A stretch of DNA of 14,734 nucleotides from an uncultured Desulfobacteraceae bacterium (GCA_937982505.1 CALJLV010000235.1:1-14734), one strand, 5' to 3'; shown: positions 6,253 through 13,856, counted from the first letter of the stretch. The notes: generated from the letters alone by a model not told the origin. Numbers and translations are program-made.

Positions 6253-7083
6253 TCAGGACGGCGATTTGCGCCCCGTATGCGCCACGGCGATACCATTGGT
6301 GAAGCGCCGGTAGGCCACCGCCTGAAATCCGATCTGTTCCAGAATTCCCTTCAGCTCTTCGGGCAGGGCGAAGCGCCGGATGGTTTCGGGAAGGCAGCGG
6401 TAGCCCTCGCGGTTGCCCGCCAGGACCTGTCCGAGAAAGGGCATCACCGCGAAGCTGTGCAAATCGTAGAGAATCCGGAACAGCGGGTTGGTGGGCCGGG
6501 AGAATTCCAGACACATGAAGGTGCCGCCGGGCCTGAGAACCCGATGCATTTCACGGAACCCCTGCTTGAGGTGGGTCAGATTGCGGATCCCGAAGCCCAC
6601 CATGGCCGCATCGAAGGCGGCGTCGGGAAAGGGAAGGCGCTCGGCGTCGCCCTGGACGAAACCGATGCGGTCGGCCAGACCGGCCCGGACCACCTTGGCC
6701 CGGCCGTGGCGCATCATCGCCCGGTTCAGGTCGCAGACCACCAGGCGGCCGCCGGCGCCGGCGTATCCGGCCGCCACCAGGGACAGATCCGCCGTGCCGC
6801 CGCAGACGTCCAGCACCCGACTGCCGGATTTGATCCCCGTGAGGGCCACCGCGGCGCGCTTCCAGACCATCTGGATCCCGAAGCTGAGCAGGCTGTTCAT
6901 GAAATCGTAGCGCGGCGCCACCCGGTCGAAATGGCGCATCACGGCCTCGACCTTTTGTTCCACCGCCATTTGCCGGGAGCCGAAGGCGGCGGTGCGGCTG
7001 CGGTCCACGAACTCGTCGAGCTGTCGGCGGCGCCCCTGGCGGCCGAACCAGCGGGGGATCTGGAAGAAGGGGGCTGAAGTCAT
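6253..7083 (-). CDS. ubiE: Demethylmenaquinone/2-methoxy-6-polyprenyl-benzoquinol C-methyltransferase UbiE/MenG
   Basis: An S-adenosylmethionine-dependent C-methyltransferase acting late in menaquinone and/or ubiquinone synthesis at the inner membrane. Both family signatures are visible: YDFMNSLLSFGIQMVWKR and RVLRPGGTFMCLEFS. SAM-binding motif I is VLDVCGGTADLS, and VGFGIRNL is also conserved. From the ATG at 7083 it has 276 residues, longer than the usual 230-250. That ATG shares ATGA with the ubiG stop codon, which favours it; an internal ATG at 6969 would give a canonical 238-residue protein beginning MAVEQKVEAVMRHFD. The extra 38 residues are basic (GRQGRRRQ) and look unconserved. Neither start has a strong Shine-Dalgarno. 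Whether the product is menaquinone, ubiquinone or both cannot be told from this gene alone. Confidence 0.9.
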   Translation of the reverse strand: MTSAPFFQIPRWFGRQGRRRQLDEFVDRSRTAAFGSRQMAVEQKVEAVMRHFDRVAPRYDFMNSLLSFGIQMVWKRAAVALTGIKSGSRVLDVCGGTADLSLVAAGYAGAGGRLVVCDLNRAMMRHGRAKVVRAGLADRIGFVQGDAERLPFPDAAFDAAMVGFGIRNLTHLKQGFREMHRVLRPGGTFMCLEFSRPTNPLFRILYDLHSFAVMPFLGQVLAGNREGYRCLPETIRRFALPEELKGILEQIGFQAVAYRRFTNGIAVAHTGRKSPS

Positions 7084-7787
7084 TTCTTGAAATGTCCCAG
7101 GTAGTTGATGGAAGTGTCGGCGCTCAGCCGGCAGTACCCCAGGTAGGGCAGATAGCGCAGGCCGCGGATCTCCCGGCGGCGCAGACCGGCGGTCCGGGCC
7201 CAGGCCGTCAGTTCGGCCGGGCGTACAAAGCGGCGCCAGTCATGGGTGCCCGGCGCGACGATGCCCAGAAGGCGCTCGGCCGCCAGCACGGCCAGGACAC
7301 GCGCCGCCAGGGTGCGGTTGAGGGTGGCGAAGAAGACGTCGCCGCCGCTTTTCGCCAGGCGGGCGCAGGCGGCCACCAGCCCATGGGGCCGCGGCACGTG
7401 TTCCAGCAATTCCAGGCACACCACCACGTCGAAGCCCTCGGGTTGCGCCTCGGCCAGGGCCTCGGCCGTGGTGTGGCGGTAGTCGATGTCGAGCCCCCCC
7501 CGTGCGGCATGGCGCCGGGCCGCGGCGAGCTGGGCCGCGCTCATGTCGATCCCGGTGACCCGGCCCCCGGCCCTGGCCAGCGGCTCGGCCAGCAGTCCGC
7601 CGCCGCAGCCCACGTCCAGGATCCGCCGGCCGGCGAGGCGGGTGCGCTGTCGGATGTAGTCCACCCGGACCGGGTTGATGTCGTGCAGGCCGCGCATGGC
7701 CCCCCGGGGCGACCACCAGCGCGCGGCCTGGGCCTCGAAGCCGTCGATGACGGCCTGATCGACGTTGTCGCGGGAAGCACTTGGCAT
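7080..7787 (-). CDS. ubiG: Ubiquinone biosynthesis O-methyltransferase UbiG
   Basis: A 235-residue SAM-dependent O-methyltransferase. In ubiquinone synthesis UbiG performs both O-methylations of the ring. The N-terminus NVDQAVIDGFEAQAARWW followed by LHDINPVRVDYI is diagnostic. Motif I is ILDVGCGGGLLAEPLA, then VTGIDMS, CLELLEHV, and the C-terminal signature GTHDWRRFVRP. The start at 7787 (MPSASRDNVDQ) matches the usual family length; the frame stays open to 7934 but that extension is unconserved and enters repeat-like DNA. It overlaps ubiE by ATGA. Ubiquinone-type O-methylation would be unexpected in a strict anaerobe using only menaquinone, so the gene suggests either a ubiquinone-making host, an anaerobic ubiquinone route, or another quinone or phenol substrate. 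Confidence 0.88.
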   Translation of the reverse strand: MPSASRDNVDQAVIDGFEAQAARWWSPRGAMRGLHDINPVRVDYIRQRTRLAGRRILDVGCGGGLLAEPLARAGGRVTGIDMSAAQLAAARRHAARGGLDIDYRHTTAEALAEAQPEGFDVVVCLELLEHVPRPHGLVAACARLAKSGGDVFFATLNRTLAARVLAVLAAERLLGIVAPGTHDWRRFVRPAELTAWARTAGLRRREIRGLRYLPYLGYCRLSADTSINYLGHFKK

Positions 7788-7921
7788 GGGAAAAGGCCTG
7801 TAGTCAATCCCTTGAAAAAAGGCAAACTCAAAAAAGATCCGGGGAAAAATGCTGCCATACAACGTCGGGGCCGAAAAAAGGACCGCACAACAGAACCGAT
7901 CACCACGAAAAAAGCGGCATG

Positions 7922-8000
7922 CCTGGGAGCGCAAGCCCCAGCTTGGCGATTTTGGGATAATTTCTGACGTTTAGCCGAGCCGGGGCTCGGCGTTCCCGGG
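7922..8000. repeat. Composite palindromic intergenic element
   Basis: Within about 79 nt there are three parts. The first is GCAAGC-CCCA-GCTTGG. The second is a perfect hairpin, GCCGAGCC (7974-7981), GG, GGCTCGGC (7984-7991). The third is an outer near-inverted pair, GGGAGCGC on the left and GCGTTCCC on the right. This resembles the interspersed palindromes common between genes of Gram-negative bacteria. A 25-nt stretch at 7938-7962 recurs at 8400-8424. Confidence 0.6.
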
Positions 8001-8008
8001 GGGAGGTA

Positions 8009-8033
8009 GATCGCGGATGAAATCCGCTCCCAC
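8009..8033 (+). repeat. REP-like hairpin, copy 1
   Basis: A 25-nt unit starting GATC and ending GCTCCCAC, with the hairpin GCGGAT-GAA-ATCCGC. It resembles the GTGGGAGC-type REP sequences of Pseudomonas and Xanthomonas relatives. It pairs head-to-head with copy 2, a BIME-like arrangement. Confidence 0.75.
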
Positions 8034-8068
8034 GGAAAAAACAGCAAGTTTCTCCCGGCCTATGCCCT

Positions 8069-8093
8069 GTGGGAGCGCTTTGTAAGCGCGATC
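8069..8093 (-). repeat. REP-like hairpin, copy 2 (inverted)
   Basis: The same 25-nt unit in the opposite orientation, GTGGGAGC at the left and GATC at the right. Its hairpin is GCGCTT-TGT-AAGCGC. The arms differ from copy 1 on both sides, so pairing is preserved while the bases change. Confidence 0.75.
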
Positions 8094-8373
8094 ATGACGA
8101 CTCGGGGTGTCAGCGGCGCCGCATATCTGTATAGAAACGGGCGGTTTAAAAGTGGGGGTATTTCGTGCGCTCGGGATGACAATTCGGATTTTCTACGAAT
8201 GCATCACCTTTTGGACATCGAGCATTTCCAGCGCGCCGGCTCTGGGGCTTGTCTAAAGCGGCCCTGCCGAGGGTTGGAAGCTAAGAGGGCCACCAATTTA
8301 ACCGATCCGCTAAAAACATGAAGAATTGAGTGGAATTATTAACAAGACGCAAGGAAGCGGTCAAGGGAAATGA

Positions 8374-8670
8374 TTGGATGGCTTATGGTGCGCCACGGGC
8401 CAGCTTGGCGATTTTAGGACAATTCCCGCCCCTCTTTCCGAGTTGCAGATCCCCGGCTTGGCCGAGGCGTTGAATGTCTCACGTCAGACGGTCAACGAAT
8501 TGCTGCGGGAGCGCCGCGCCGTCAGTCCGGAAATGGCGCTTCGCCTCTCACGCCTGTTTGGCAACAGCGCCGAGTTTTGGCTCAATGCCCAGCGCGCGGT
8601 CGATCTATGGAATGCCGAAAGATCGATCGGCGCAAGCGTCGAGAGGATCACGCCGCTGAGGGTGGCTTAA
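8374..8670 (+). pseudogene. HigA/VapI-family antitoxin (Xre-type HTH), 5'-truncated remnant
   Basis: From about 8431 the frame encodes a HigA-type antitoxin: LAEALNVSRQTVNELL is the helix-turn-helix, followed by ERRAVSPEMALRLSRLFG and the family-typical EFWLNAQRAVDLW. The usual N-terminus (around HPGEIL and the first helix) is absent. That part of the frame is a copy of an intergenic repeat (8400-8424) ending just before the homology. There is no ATG in frame ahead of the conserved part; the open frame begins with TTG at 8374 right after a TGA. No HigB-like toxin is readable just upstream, where it normally lies. It is most likely a relic of a toxin-antitoxin pair, and is one of only two gene remnants here and the only one on the plus strand. 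A shortened product from TTG remains possible. Confidence 0.65.
8400..8424 (+). repeat. Second copy of the 25-nt CCAGCTTGGCG repeat
   Basis: It matches 7938-7962 at 23 of 25 positions (CCAGCTTGGCGATTTT shared, then small differences). It occupies the place where the N-terminus of the HigA-like gene should be encoded, suggesting that a repeat-associated rearrangement removed the start of that gene. Confidence 0.7.
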
Positions 8671-8692
8671 TTGGGGGACTCGAAGGCCCGTC

Positions 8693-8716
8693 ATCGTGGA
8701 TAAAATCCGCTCCCAC
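8693..8716 (+). repeat. REP-like hairpin, copy 3
   Basis: The third copy of the unit at 8009-8033, ending ATCCGCTCCCAC. Its stem is GTGGAT-AAA-ATCCGC with one G-T wobble. It lies just after the HigA-like remnant, so copies 1 and 2 on one side and copy 3 on the other bracket that relic. Confidence 0.7.
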
Positions 8717-8730
8717 AGGGCCGCGCCGCT

Positions 8731-9054
8731 TCACATCTTCTCCTGACAACCGACGAGCCCTGTGAAAACGGTGACCTCCGGTTCCCCGGCCGCCAGGACC
8801 CGGCTCAGGTGGGTCAGGGCCGCCTTGGCGGCGCAGTAGGCCGAGGCGCCCGGGATCGGATGGCGCGCGGCCCCGCTGCTGACATTCACGATCCTTCCCC
8901 GCCGGGCGCGCAGGGCCGGCAATGCCGCGCGCGCCAGAAAGTAAGGCCCCAGCAGATTGACGCGGATGGCGTCGTGCCACTGGTCGGGGTCGGTTTCGGC
9001 AGCGGGGTTTTTTCGAGCCCTGCGTGTCTCTGTAGGAATTGCCAGAACCTTCAC
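8731..9054 (-). pseudogene. Short-chain dehydrogenase/reductase fragment
   Basis: Homology covers only about 8764-8994. It has the conserved asparagine region IRVNLLGPYFLARAALP, the catalytic serine strand GRIVNVSSGAA, and the active-site YCAAK. The N-terminal nucleotide-binding half with the glycine-rich T-G-x3-G-x-G motif is missing, and so is everything after the helix that follows YCAAK: the protein diverges after EVTVF and soon stops. The residues before AETDPDQW also look unrelated. About 80 of some 240 residues remain, so it cannot fold as a working reductase. The original substrate cannot be judged. Confidence 0.7.
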
Positions 9055-9104
9055 GTTTATGACGGCGATTCCAACTTCCGGAAATTTTCAGGCATTTGAC
9101 ATGG

Positions 9105-9126
9105 ACCCCGGGGCCGTGCCCGGGGT
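9105..9126. repeat. GC palindrome (CCCGGGG type)
   Basis: ACCCCGGG (9105-9112) and CCCGGGGT (9119-9126) form an eight-bp stem with a GCCGTG loop, flanked by G on the left and GACG on the right. It resembles interspersed palindromes found in many proteobacterial genomes. Confidence 0.5.
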
Positions 9127-9216
9127 GACGGGCGCTGAAGAATGCGGACCACCTTACGCCGTTTTCCGTAACTTCTGCCCGGCCCCTTTCCGCCAGCCTC
9201 CCCCCGTTTTTCGGTC

Positions 9217-9236
9217 ATTCCGGCGAAGGCCGGAAT
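9217..9236. repeat. ATTCCGGC/GCCGGAAT interspersed palindrome
   Basis: ATTCCGGC-GAAG-GCCGGAAT is a perfect eight-bp hairpin preceded by TC and followed by CCA. This word is familiar from dispersed intergenic palindromes in many proteobacteria. It lies 47 nt past the diguanylate cyclase stop codon but lacks a U-run on either strand. Confidence 0.6.
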
Positions 9237-9282
9237 CCAAGTGCCCCGCAAGGAGACAGCGGAAAACCGAACCGGCGCCGAT

Positions 9283-10734
9283 TCACTTCCCTGCCGGTTC
9301 ACCGGCGCCCGACTGAGCCGTGCGCACCTGGTTGCGTCCCCGGTTCTTGGCCTCGTAGAGGGCCTCGTCGGCGGATCTGATGAGTTGCGCGAAGTCGCCC
9401 TGGCTGTCGAAGCAGGCCAGGCCGAAGCTCGCGGTGACGCGGATCTCCTGCCCCTGGGCATAATAGGGCGCCACGGCAATGCGCCGGCGGATCTTTTCGG
9501 CCGCCACCCGGGCCCCCTCCAGGCCCGTATCGGGCAGCAGCACCATGAATTCCTCGCCCCCCCACCGGGCCACCATGTCCTGGGCGCGCAGCATGCTCTT
9601 CATTCGCAGCCCCGTTTCGACCAGAATACTGTCGCCGGCATCGTGTCCGTGGGCGTCGTTGACCGTCTTGAAGTGGTCCAGATCGACCATGACGATGGCG
9701 AACGGCAGGCGGTTGCGCCGGTGGCGGGCGATTTCGTTCTCCAGACGCTCGAGCATGGCGCGGCGGTTGCAGAGGCGCGTCAGCGGATCGGTGATGGCGG
9801 CCTCCTCGAGGGCCTTCTGGGCGCTGATGCGTTCGGCGATGGCATGGGTGAGCCGATGGTTGACCTCCTCCAGATCCGCGGTGCGCTGGCGCACCCGGAC
9901 TTCCAGTTCTTCCTTGGAGCGGCGCAGATCTTCGAAGGTTTCCCGTTTTTTACGCTCGGCCCGGCAAAGCGCCTCGGACATGTCGTTGAAGGCATTGACC
10001 AGTTGATCGAACTCATCCCCGGTATGGGTTTCGATGCGCTGGGCCAGATGGCCGGCGGCGATGGCCGTGGCGCGCGAAATCACCTGCCCGACGGGAACCA
10101 TGAACCGCGCCGCCAGCAAGCGGGCAAACCAGAAGGCCAGGACCGCGGCGGCCACCAGTGAAAAGAGGCCCGAGAGGTGCAGCTGGCGCTGCTTGGCGTG
10201 GACCTTGTCGGCGCGCATGTCGATGCCCACCAGGTATTGGCCCTGGCCGTTCTTGATCGGGGCATAGCCGGAAAGAAAGGCGCCCCACTGGTCCGTATTG
10301 ATCGCCTCGTCCACCGACACGCCGGTAAATCCCATGATCAGGCGCGGTATCACCGGGGTGTAGGGCTTGCCCGGCAGGGCCTGATCCTTGGATTCATCCG
10401 AGTCGATGACGAAAAACACGCTCTCGTCCTGCTGGCGCATCACGTAAAGATAGGCGATGTCCGGGTTCATGCGCCGCAGGGTGCGCAGGTGGTCCAGATA
10501 CTCCTGGTAGACCGGGTCCCGGATGTCTGCGGGCCCCCGGATCCCGCGGAGGCGTTCGGCGTCGATGGTCTGGCTGATGAGGGCCGCGCTGGCCTGGAGC
10601 CGTTCCTTCAACCCGTTCATCAGGCTCTGGACGGCGCTGGTGTAGAAATAGGTCCCGATACTGCCCGAAACAAACAGCACCGCCAGCAGGTGGCTCAGGA
10701 AAAGCTTGGCCCGCAGCGACAGGCGAAGATTCAT
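9283..10734 (-). CDS. Membrane diguanylate cyclase (sensor-HAMP-GGDEF)
   Basis: A 483-residue inner-membrane enzyme expected to make cyclic di-GMP from two GTP. TM helix 1 is about residues 10-31. The periplasmic sensor is about 32-187 and looks Cache-like (AYLYVM, FFVIDSDES, GAFLSGYAPI, YLVGIDM). TM helix 2 is about 188-207, HAMP about 208-258, and a coiled coil 258-312. The GGDEF domain (313-470) has the active-site GGEEF at 392-396, DLDHFKTVND, and an RxxD inhibitory site R383-D386 five residues before GGEEF. It should therefore be catalytically competent and feedback-inhibited. The ATG at 10734 shares ATGA with the upstream gene's stop codon and has AAGGA about seven bases upstream; the same frame is open beyond that but overlaps the neighbour's coding sequence. 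The sensed ligand is unknown. Confidence 0.9.
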   Translation of the reverse strand: MNLRLSLRAKLFLSHLLAVLFVSGSIGTYFYTSAVQSLMNGLKERLQASAALISQTIDAERLRGIRGPADIRDPVYQEYLDHLRTLRRMNPDIAYLYVMRQQDESVFFVIDSDESKDQALPGKPYTPVIPRLIMGFTGVSVDEAINTDQWGAFLSGYAPIKNGQGQYLVGIDMRADKVHAKQRQLHLSGLFSLVAAAVLAFWFARLLAARFMVPVGQVISRATAIAAGHLAQRIETHTGDEFDQLVNAFNDMSEALCRAERKKRETFEDLRRSKEELEVRVRQRTADLEEVNHRLTHAIAERISAQKALEEAAITDPLTRLCNRRAMLERLENEIARHRRNRLPFAIVMVDLDHFKTVNDAHGHDAGDSILVETGLRMKSMLRAQDMVARWGGEEFMVLLPDTGLEGARVAAEKIRRRIAVAPYYAQGQEIRVTASFGLACFDSQGDFAQLIRSADEALYEAKNRGRNQVRTAQSGAGEPAGK

Positions 10735-13700
10735 GGGGCTTCCTTTCGGCCGGAACCGTCCGCCCCCTCCAGGCCGGCGGGCGGCGCATCCAGGGTCAAA
10801 TGGCGAAAGCAGGCCACGGTCTCGCCCTTGGTCCAGAGCCCCACGTATCCGGTCACCGGCCACGGGGCGCGGAAGTCGAGGCAGGGCCGCCCGTCCACGG
10901 TCCCCTGGATTTGGCGGCCGGCCACGATGGTCTCGAGCCGCAACCATTGATCGATGGGAATGGCCAGGGCCTGGCGCCGCAAAAAGGCGCGCCGGTTGTT
11001 GACGAACTCGAGCAGTTGGACCTCCCCGGCCCCGGCGTCCAGGGCCAGCACCAGGCTGTTGCCCACGTTGACCAGGCCGAAGGCCAGACCGGCGGCCAGA
11101 TCCACGCACCCGGCGCGCAGGCGCACCTCGACCCGGATCCGGCCGTCGCCCCGAAAGCTTTCGCGCCGCACCGCCACCGGATAGTAGTGGCGCGCATGGC
11201 GGTTTTCCAGATAGCCGCGGTAGCGTCCCCCCAGGACCCGGTCCAGGGTGTTATGCAGGGCGCAGGCCACGGCGCCGGCCATGGCCGACCCGTCTTGCAG
11301 GATCACCGGTTGGCCCTCGAATTCGGTGCGGGACCAGTCCCCCAGCGCGGCATAGAAGCCGGGCAGGCGCTCCTCGGAACGGTGGAGAAAATCGTAGTGG
11401 CCCTCAAAGAAGCGGTCGGCCATCCGGTCCACTTCGGCCCGGCTGGCAATGGCCAGATCCAGCAGGCGGGTGCTGGCCAGCAGACGGCCGGTTTGATCCA
11501 GAACCTCTTCCGCCGCCTGGGCGTCGAGGCCCTTGAGAACGGCCTTGAGCAGGTCACCGCGCACCGTCACCGTGTATCCCAGCCTTTCCAGCACGCGCTC
11601 CAGAAAGGCCAGGCGCAGGGCCTTGCCCGTTCCGCTGCCGGCGCCGCCCGAAAACTGCAGCCCGATGGCATTGGCGTTGGGATCATCCCCGGCCAGGGCA
11701 TCCAGGTTGGCGTAATGGTAGCCGAACTTGATGCTCAGATTGAGGTAGTCTCCGGCCACCAGGGCATAAGAGTCGACCCTGGGGGCAACCCGGTTCTGGG
11801 GGCCGATGCTGCCGGACACGAGGGCCATGACGTTGCGGGCGCTGAGATCCACCGCCCCGGACCAGGAGATCCCCGGGTGGCTCAGACCGCGCCAGAGGGC
11901 CGCCATGGGCCGGGAGCGGATGTGCCGCGGCAGGATCTCGTCGCAGTCGGTGAGGTGGGCCTCCAGTCCGCCACCCAGGTCGACGAAGTACAGGGCCAGG
12001 GGGATATTGGCGCGCATCTGGCGTGAAACCACCGAGGCTTCGGCCAGGCGCGACAGGTTGAACATCTCTTCCACGGCCTTTTCGTGGGCGAAGCGGATCA
12101 CGTCGTGCAGGGTGCGGCACCCCTGGGGGGAAAACTCGGGGGCCTTGGGATCGGTGAGGTTCAGCGGTGAAATGCGCGCCAGGATCTCGCGCAGGCGCAG
12201 GCCGATGGGGCCGCGGTCCGCGTCGGCCGCCGGCCGCGCGGGCCGGCGCGCCAGGGCCGCGATGGTGCCCCGATAGACCTCGGCGGCGTCGGCCAGCAGC
12301 GTGATCTCCTGTCCGGCCTGGATTCGCGCGGTGGCCTGGCGGGTGTCCATCAGGGCCGGCACCCCGAATTCCCGGGCCACCGAGGCCAGATGGCTGGCGG
12401 CCCCGCCCAGGTCGGTGATCAGCCCGCGCACCCGGCTCATGCAGGGCGCCAGGTCCGGGGCGGCCGTGCGGGCCACCAAAATGGCTTCGGCCGCATCCCG
12501 GGGGGACAAGTCCGCGCCGGCCAGGACCGCCTTTCCCGACACCCGCCCCGGCGAAGCGGTCTGCCCGCCGCTGAACAGCCGCTCGAGGCCCGAAAGATCC
12601 AGCGGCGGGGCTTCGGCGCTCGGCGCCACCAGCCCCAGGGGCCGGGTCTGGAGCAGATGCAGGCCGCCCCGGGCGTCCTGGGCCCATTCCACGTCCTGGG
12701 GCGAACCGAAATGGTCTTCGAGCCGCAGGCCCCATTGGGCCAGGGTGGCCGCGGCGGCGGGCGCCAGGACGGGGGCGGGATCGTCCCCCTCGGAAGCGAT
12801 GCGCCGCTCAACGAGCTGCATCGATTGGCGATCGATGTGCAGCACCTCGGGCGAAGCGCCGCCGCCCACCACCTTTTCGCCCGGCCCCCGGGCCGCGTCG
12901 ATGCGAACCTGGCCGGCCCTCGGACGGGACGGATCCAGCGTGTAGAGCACGCCGCTGGCCCGGGGGCGGATCATGGCCACCACGGCCACCGCCATGGGGG
13001 TGTCGGCGTCGCTGAGCCCGTAGCGCAGCCGGTAGAGGATGGCGCGCAGGGTGTACTTGCTGGCGACGACGGTTTTGTAGGCCTCGGCCAGGCCGTCGGC
13101 CTCCACGGGCAGCACGCTGGTGTACTGACCGGCGAAGGAGGCCTCGGTATCCTCGCCCACGGCGCTGCTGCGCACGGCCACGGCCAGGGGCCTTCCATGG
13201 CGCTCGGCAAGATGGCCAAAGGCCTCGTCGAGGGCGGCGCTCAAATCGGCCGGCAGGGGCGCCTGATGAATCTTTTCCCGGATGCGGCGGCAGTGCGTTT
13301 CACTTGCGTCGCTGTCGGCATCGAACTCCGCCAGCAGGGCCTCGATGGGGTCGAGCAGCCGGTTGCGGCGCAAAAAGCGGTCGCAGGCGGCGGTGGTGAC
13401 CACGAACCCGTCCGGGGCCGGCAGCCCCAGTTCGGCGCGCACCCGGGCCAGGTTGACCGCCTTGGCCCCGGCCAGGACCATGTGCCCCGGGCCGAGGGCT
13501 GAAAACGGGAGGATCAGGGGACCTTCGACGGGCCGGCGCGGGGCTTCGATCACAGGGGCCAGAGCGGCCGCGATGCGGTCCAGAACCGGGTAAAGGGCCT
13601 GGTAACGATCCTCGGACAGACCGTTGAGGGCCGCGGCCAGGCCGTGCACTTCGGCCACCAGCTCCCCGGTGCGGCGGCAGATGGCGGCCAGGGTCGCCAG

Positions 13701-13850
13701 GGCGGCCCCCCGATCCACCAGTTCCAGTTCGGCCAGCCTTTCCAGGGCCCGGTGGTTGTGGTTCAAAAAGGCGTCGTAGTGCCGGTAGCGCCGGGCCGCA
13801 GGTCCCTGGGGATCGGCCAGCAGGCGGCAGGAATCGGTCTTGGCGGCCAT
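10731..13850 (-). CDS. PEP-synthase-like dikinase with atypical C-terminus (PEP/pyruvate-binding domain protein)
   Basis: A 1039-residue protein, probably cytosolic. Residues 1-105 are helical. Residues about 120-405 form the ATP-grasp domain of pyruvate phosphate dikinase/PEP synthase, with AVRSSAVGEDTEASFAGQ, GVLYTLDP and a closing QTRP. Residues 455-528 are the swivelling phospho-histidine domain with TDLGGAASHLA; H487 is the expected phosphorylated residue. The C-terminal TIM barrel that binds PEP/pyruvate is not recognisable. Instead residues 548-880 are a domain I cannot name (NLTDP, GCRTLHDVIRFAHEKAVEEMF), and residues about 885-1022 look like a concanavalin/DUF1080-like beta-sandwich (LLEFVNNRR, QWLRLETIVAGRQIQGTVDG, GYVGLWTKG). 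It may transfer ATP-derived phosphate to a different acceptor, as rifampin phosphotransferase does; that is inference. The start at 13850 is fixed by AGGAGGT six bases upstream. It lies 40 nt after the sigma-54 activator and overlaps the cyclase by ATGA. Confidence 0.85.
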   Translation of the reverse strand: MAAKTDSCRLLADPQGPAARRYRHYDAFLNHNHRALERLAELELVDRGAALATLAAICRRTGELVAEVHGLAAALNGLSEDRYQALYPVLDRIAAALAPVIEAPRRPVEGPLILPFSALGPGHMVLAGAKAVNLARVRAELGLPAPDGFVVTTAACDRFLRRNRLLDPIEALLAEFDADSDASETHCRRIREKIHQAPLPADLSAALDEAFGHLAERHGRPLAVAVRSSAVGEDTEASFAGQYTSVLPVEADGLAEAYKTVVASKYTLRAILYRLRYGLSDADTPMAVAVVAMIRPRASGVLYTLDPSRPRAGQVRIDAARGPGEKVVGGGASPEVLHIDRQSMQLVERRIASEGDDPAPVLAPAAAATLAQWGLRLEDHFGSPQDVEWAQDARGGLHLLQTRPLGLVAPSAEAPPLDLSGLERLFSGGQTASPGRVSGKAVLAGADLSPRDAAEAILVARTAAPDLAPCMSRVRGLITDLGGAASHLASVAREFGVPALMDTRQATARIQAGQEITLLADAAEVYRGTIAALARRPARPAADADRGPIGLRLREILARISPLNLTDPKAPEFSPQGCRTLHDVIRFAHEKAVEEMFNLSRLAEASVVSRQMRANIPLALYFVDLGGGLEAHLTDCDEILPRHIRSRPMAALWRGLSHPGISWSGAVDLSARNVMALVSGSIGPQNRVAPRVDSYALVAGDYLNLSIKFGYHYANLDALAGDDPNANAIGLQFSGGAGSGTGKALRLAFLERVLERLGYTVTVRGDLLKAVLKGLDAQAAEEVLDQTGRLLASTRLLDLAIASRAEVDRMADRFFEGHYDFLHRSEERLPGFYAALGDWSRTEFEGQPVILQDGSAMAGAVACALHNTLDRVLGGRYRGYLENRHARHYYPVAVRRESFRGDGRIRVEVRLRAGCVDLAAGLAFGLVNVGNSLVLALDAGAGEVQLLEFVNNRRAFLRRQALAIPIDQWLRLETIVAGRQIQGTVDGRPCLDFRAPWPVTGYVGLWTKGETVACFRHLTLDAPPAGLEGADGSGRKEAP

Positions 13851-13856
13851 GGTTGA

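Larger units (their letters stand above)
7788..8430. other. Gene-poor region of about 640 nt rich in palindromic repeats
   Basis: No intact gene is seen. Next to ubiG (7790-7920) lies an A-rich stretch that probably carries the ubi promoter, though no exact boxes are clear. Then come a composite palindromic element (7922-8000) and two REP-like hairpins (8009-8033, 8069-8093). About 250 nt (8110-8370) of lower-GC DNA has no recognisable coding content, and a second copy of a 25-nt repeat stands at 8400-8424. The short open frame at 8094-8321 matches no family I know and begins within a repeat. Confidence 0.65.
9055..9282. other. Intergenic region with two unrelated palindromes
   Basis: About 230 nt (roughly 280 counted from the end of dehydrogenase homology) without coding signal. 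It contains the palindromes at 9105-9126 and 9217-9236. No U-run-type terminator follows the diguanylate cyclase gene on the minus strand. Confidence 0.55.

Noticed and set aside
8094..8321. 75-codon plus-strand open frame, considered as the missing HigB toxin
   Set aside because: It shows none of the HigB/RelE motifs (no NxRLxxLKGD- or SIRINxxWRI-like segment), begins at the border of a REP element and is not next to the antitoxin start.
9217..9236. Palindrome considered as the terminator of the diguanylate cyclase gene
   Set aside because: No U-run follows on the transcribed strand, and the sequence matches a familiar dispersed palindrome type.
10800..13502. Two long plus-strand open frames opposite the dikinase-like gene
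   Set aside because: The minus-strand protein has clear ATP-grasp and phospho-histidine motifs and a strong Shine-Dalgarno; the opposite frames have neither motifs nor a ribosome binding site.
10731..13850. Annotation as a normal phosphoenolpyruvate synthase (ppsA)
   Set aside because: The C-terminal PEP/pyruvate TIM barrel motifs are not visible and the C-terminus is a different fold, so a plain ppsA name would mislead.
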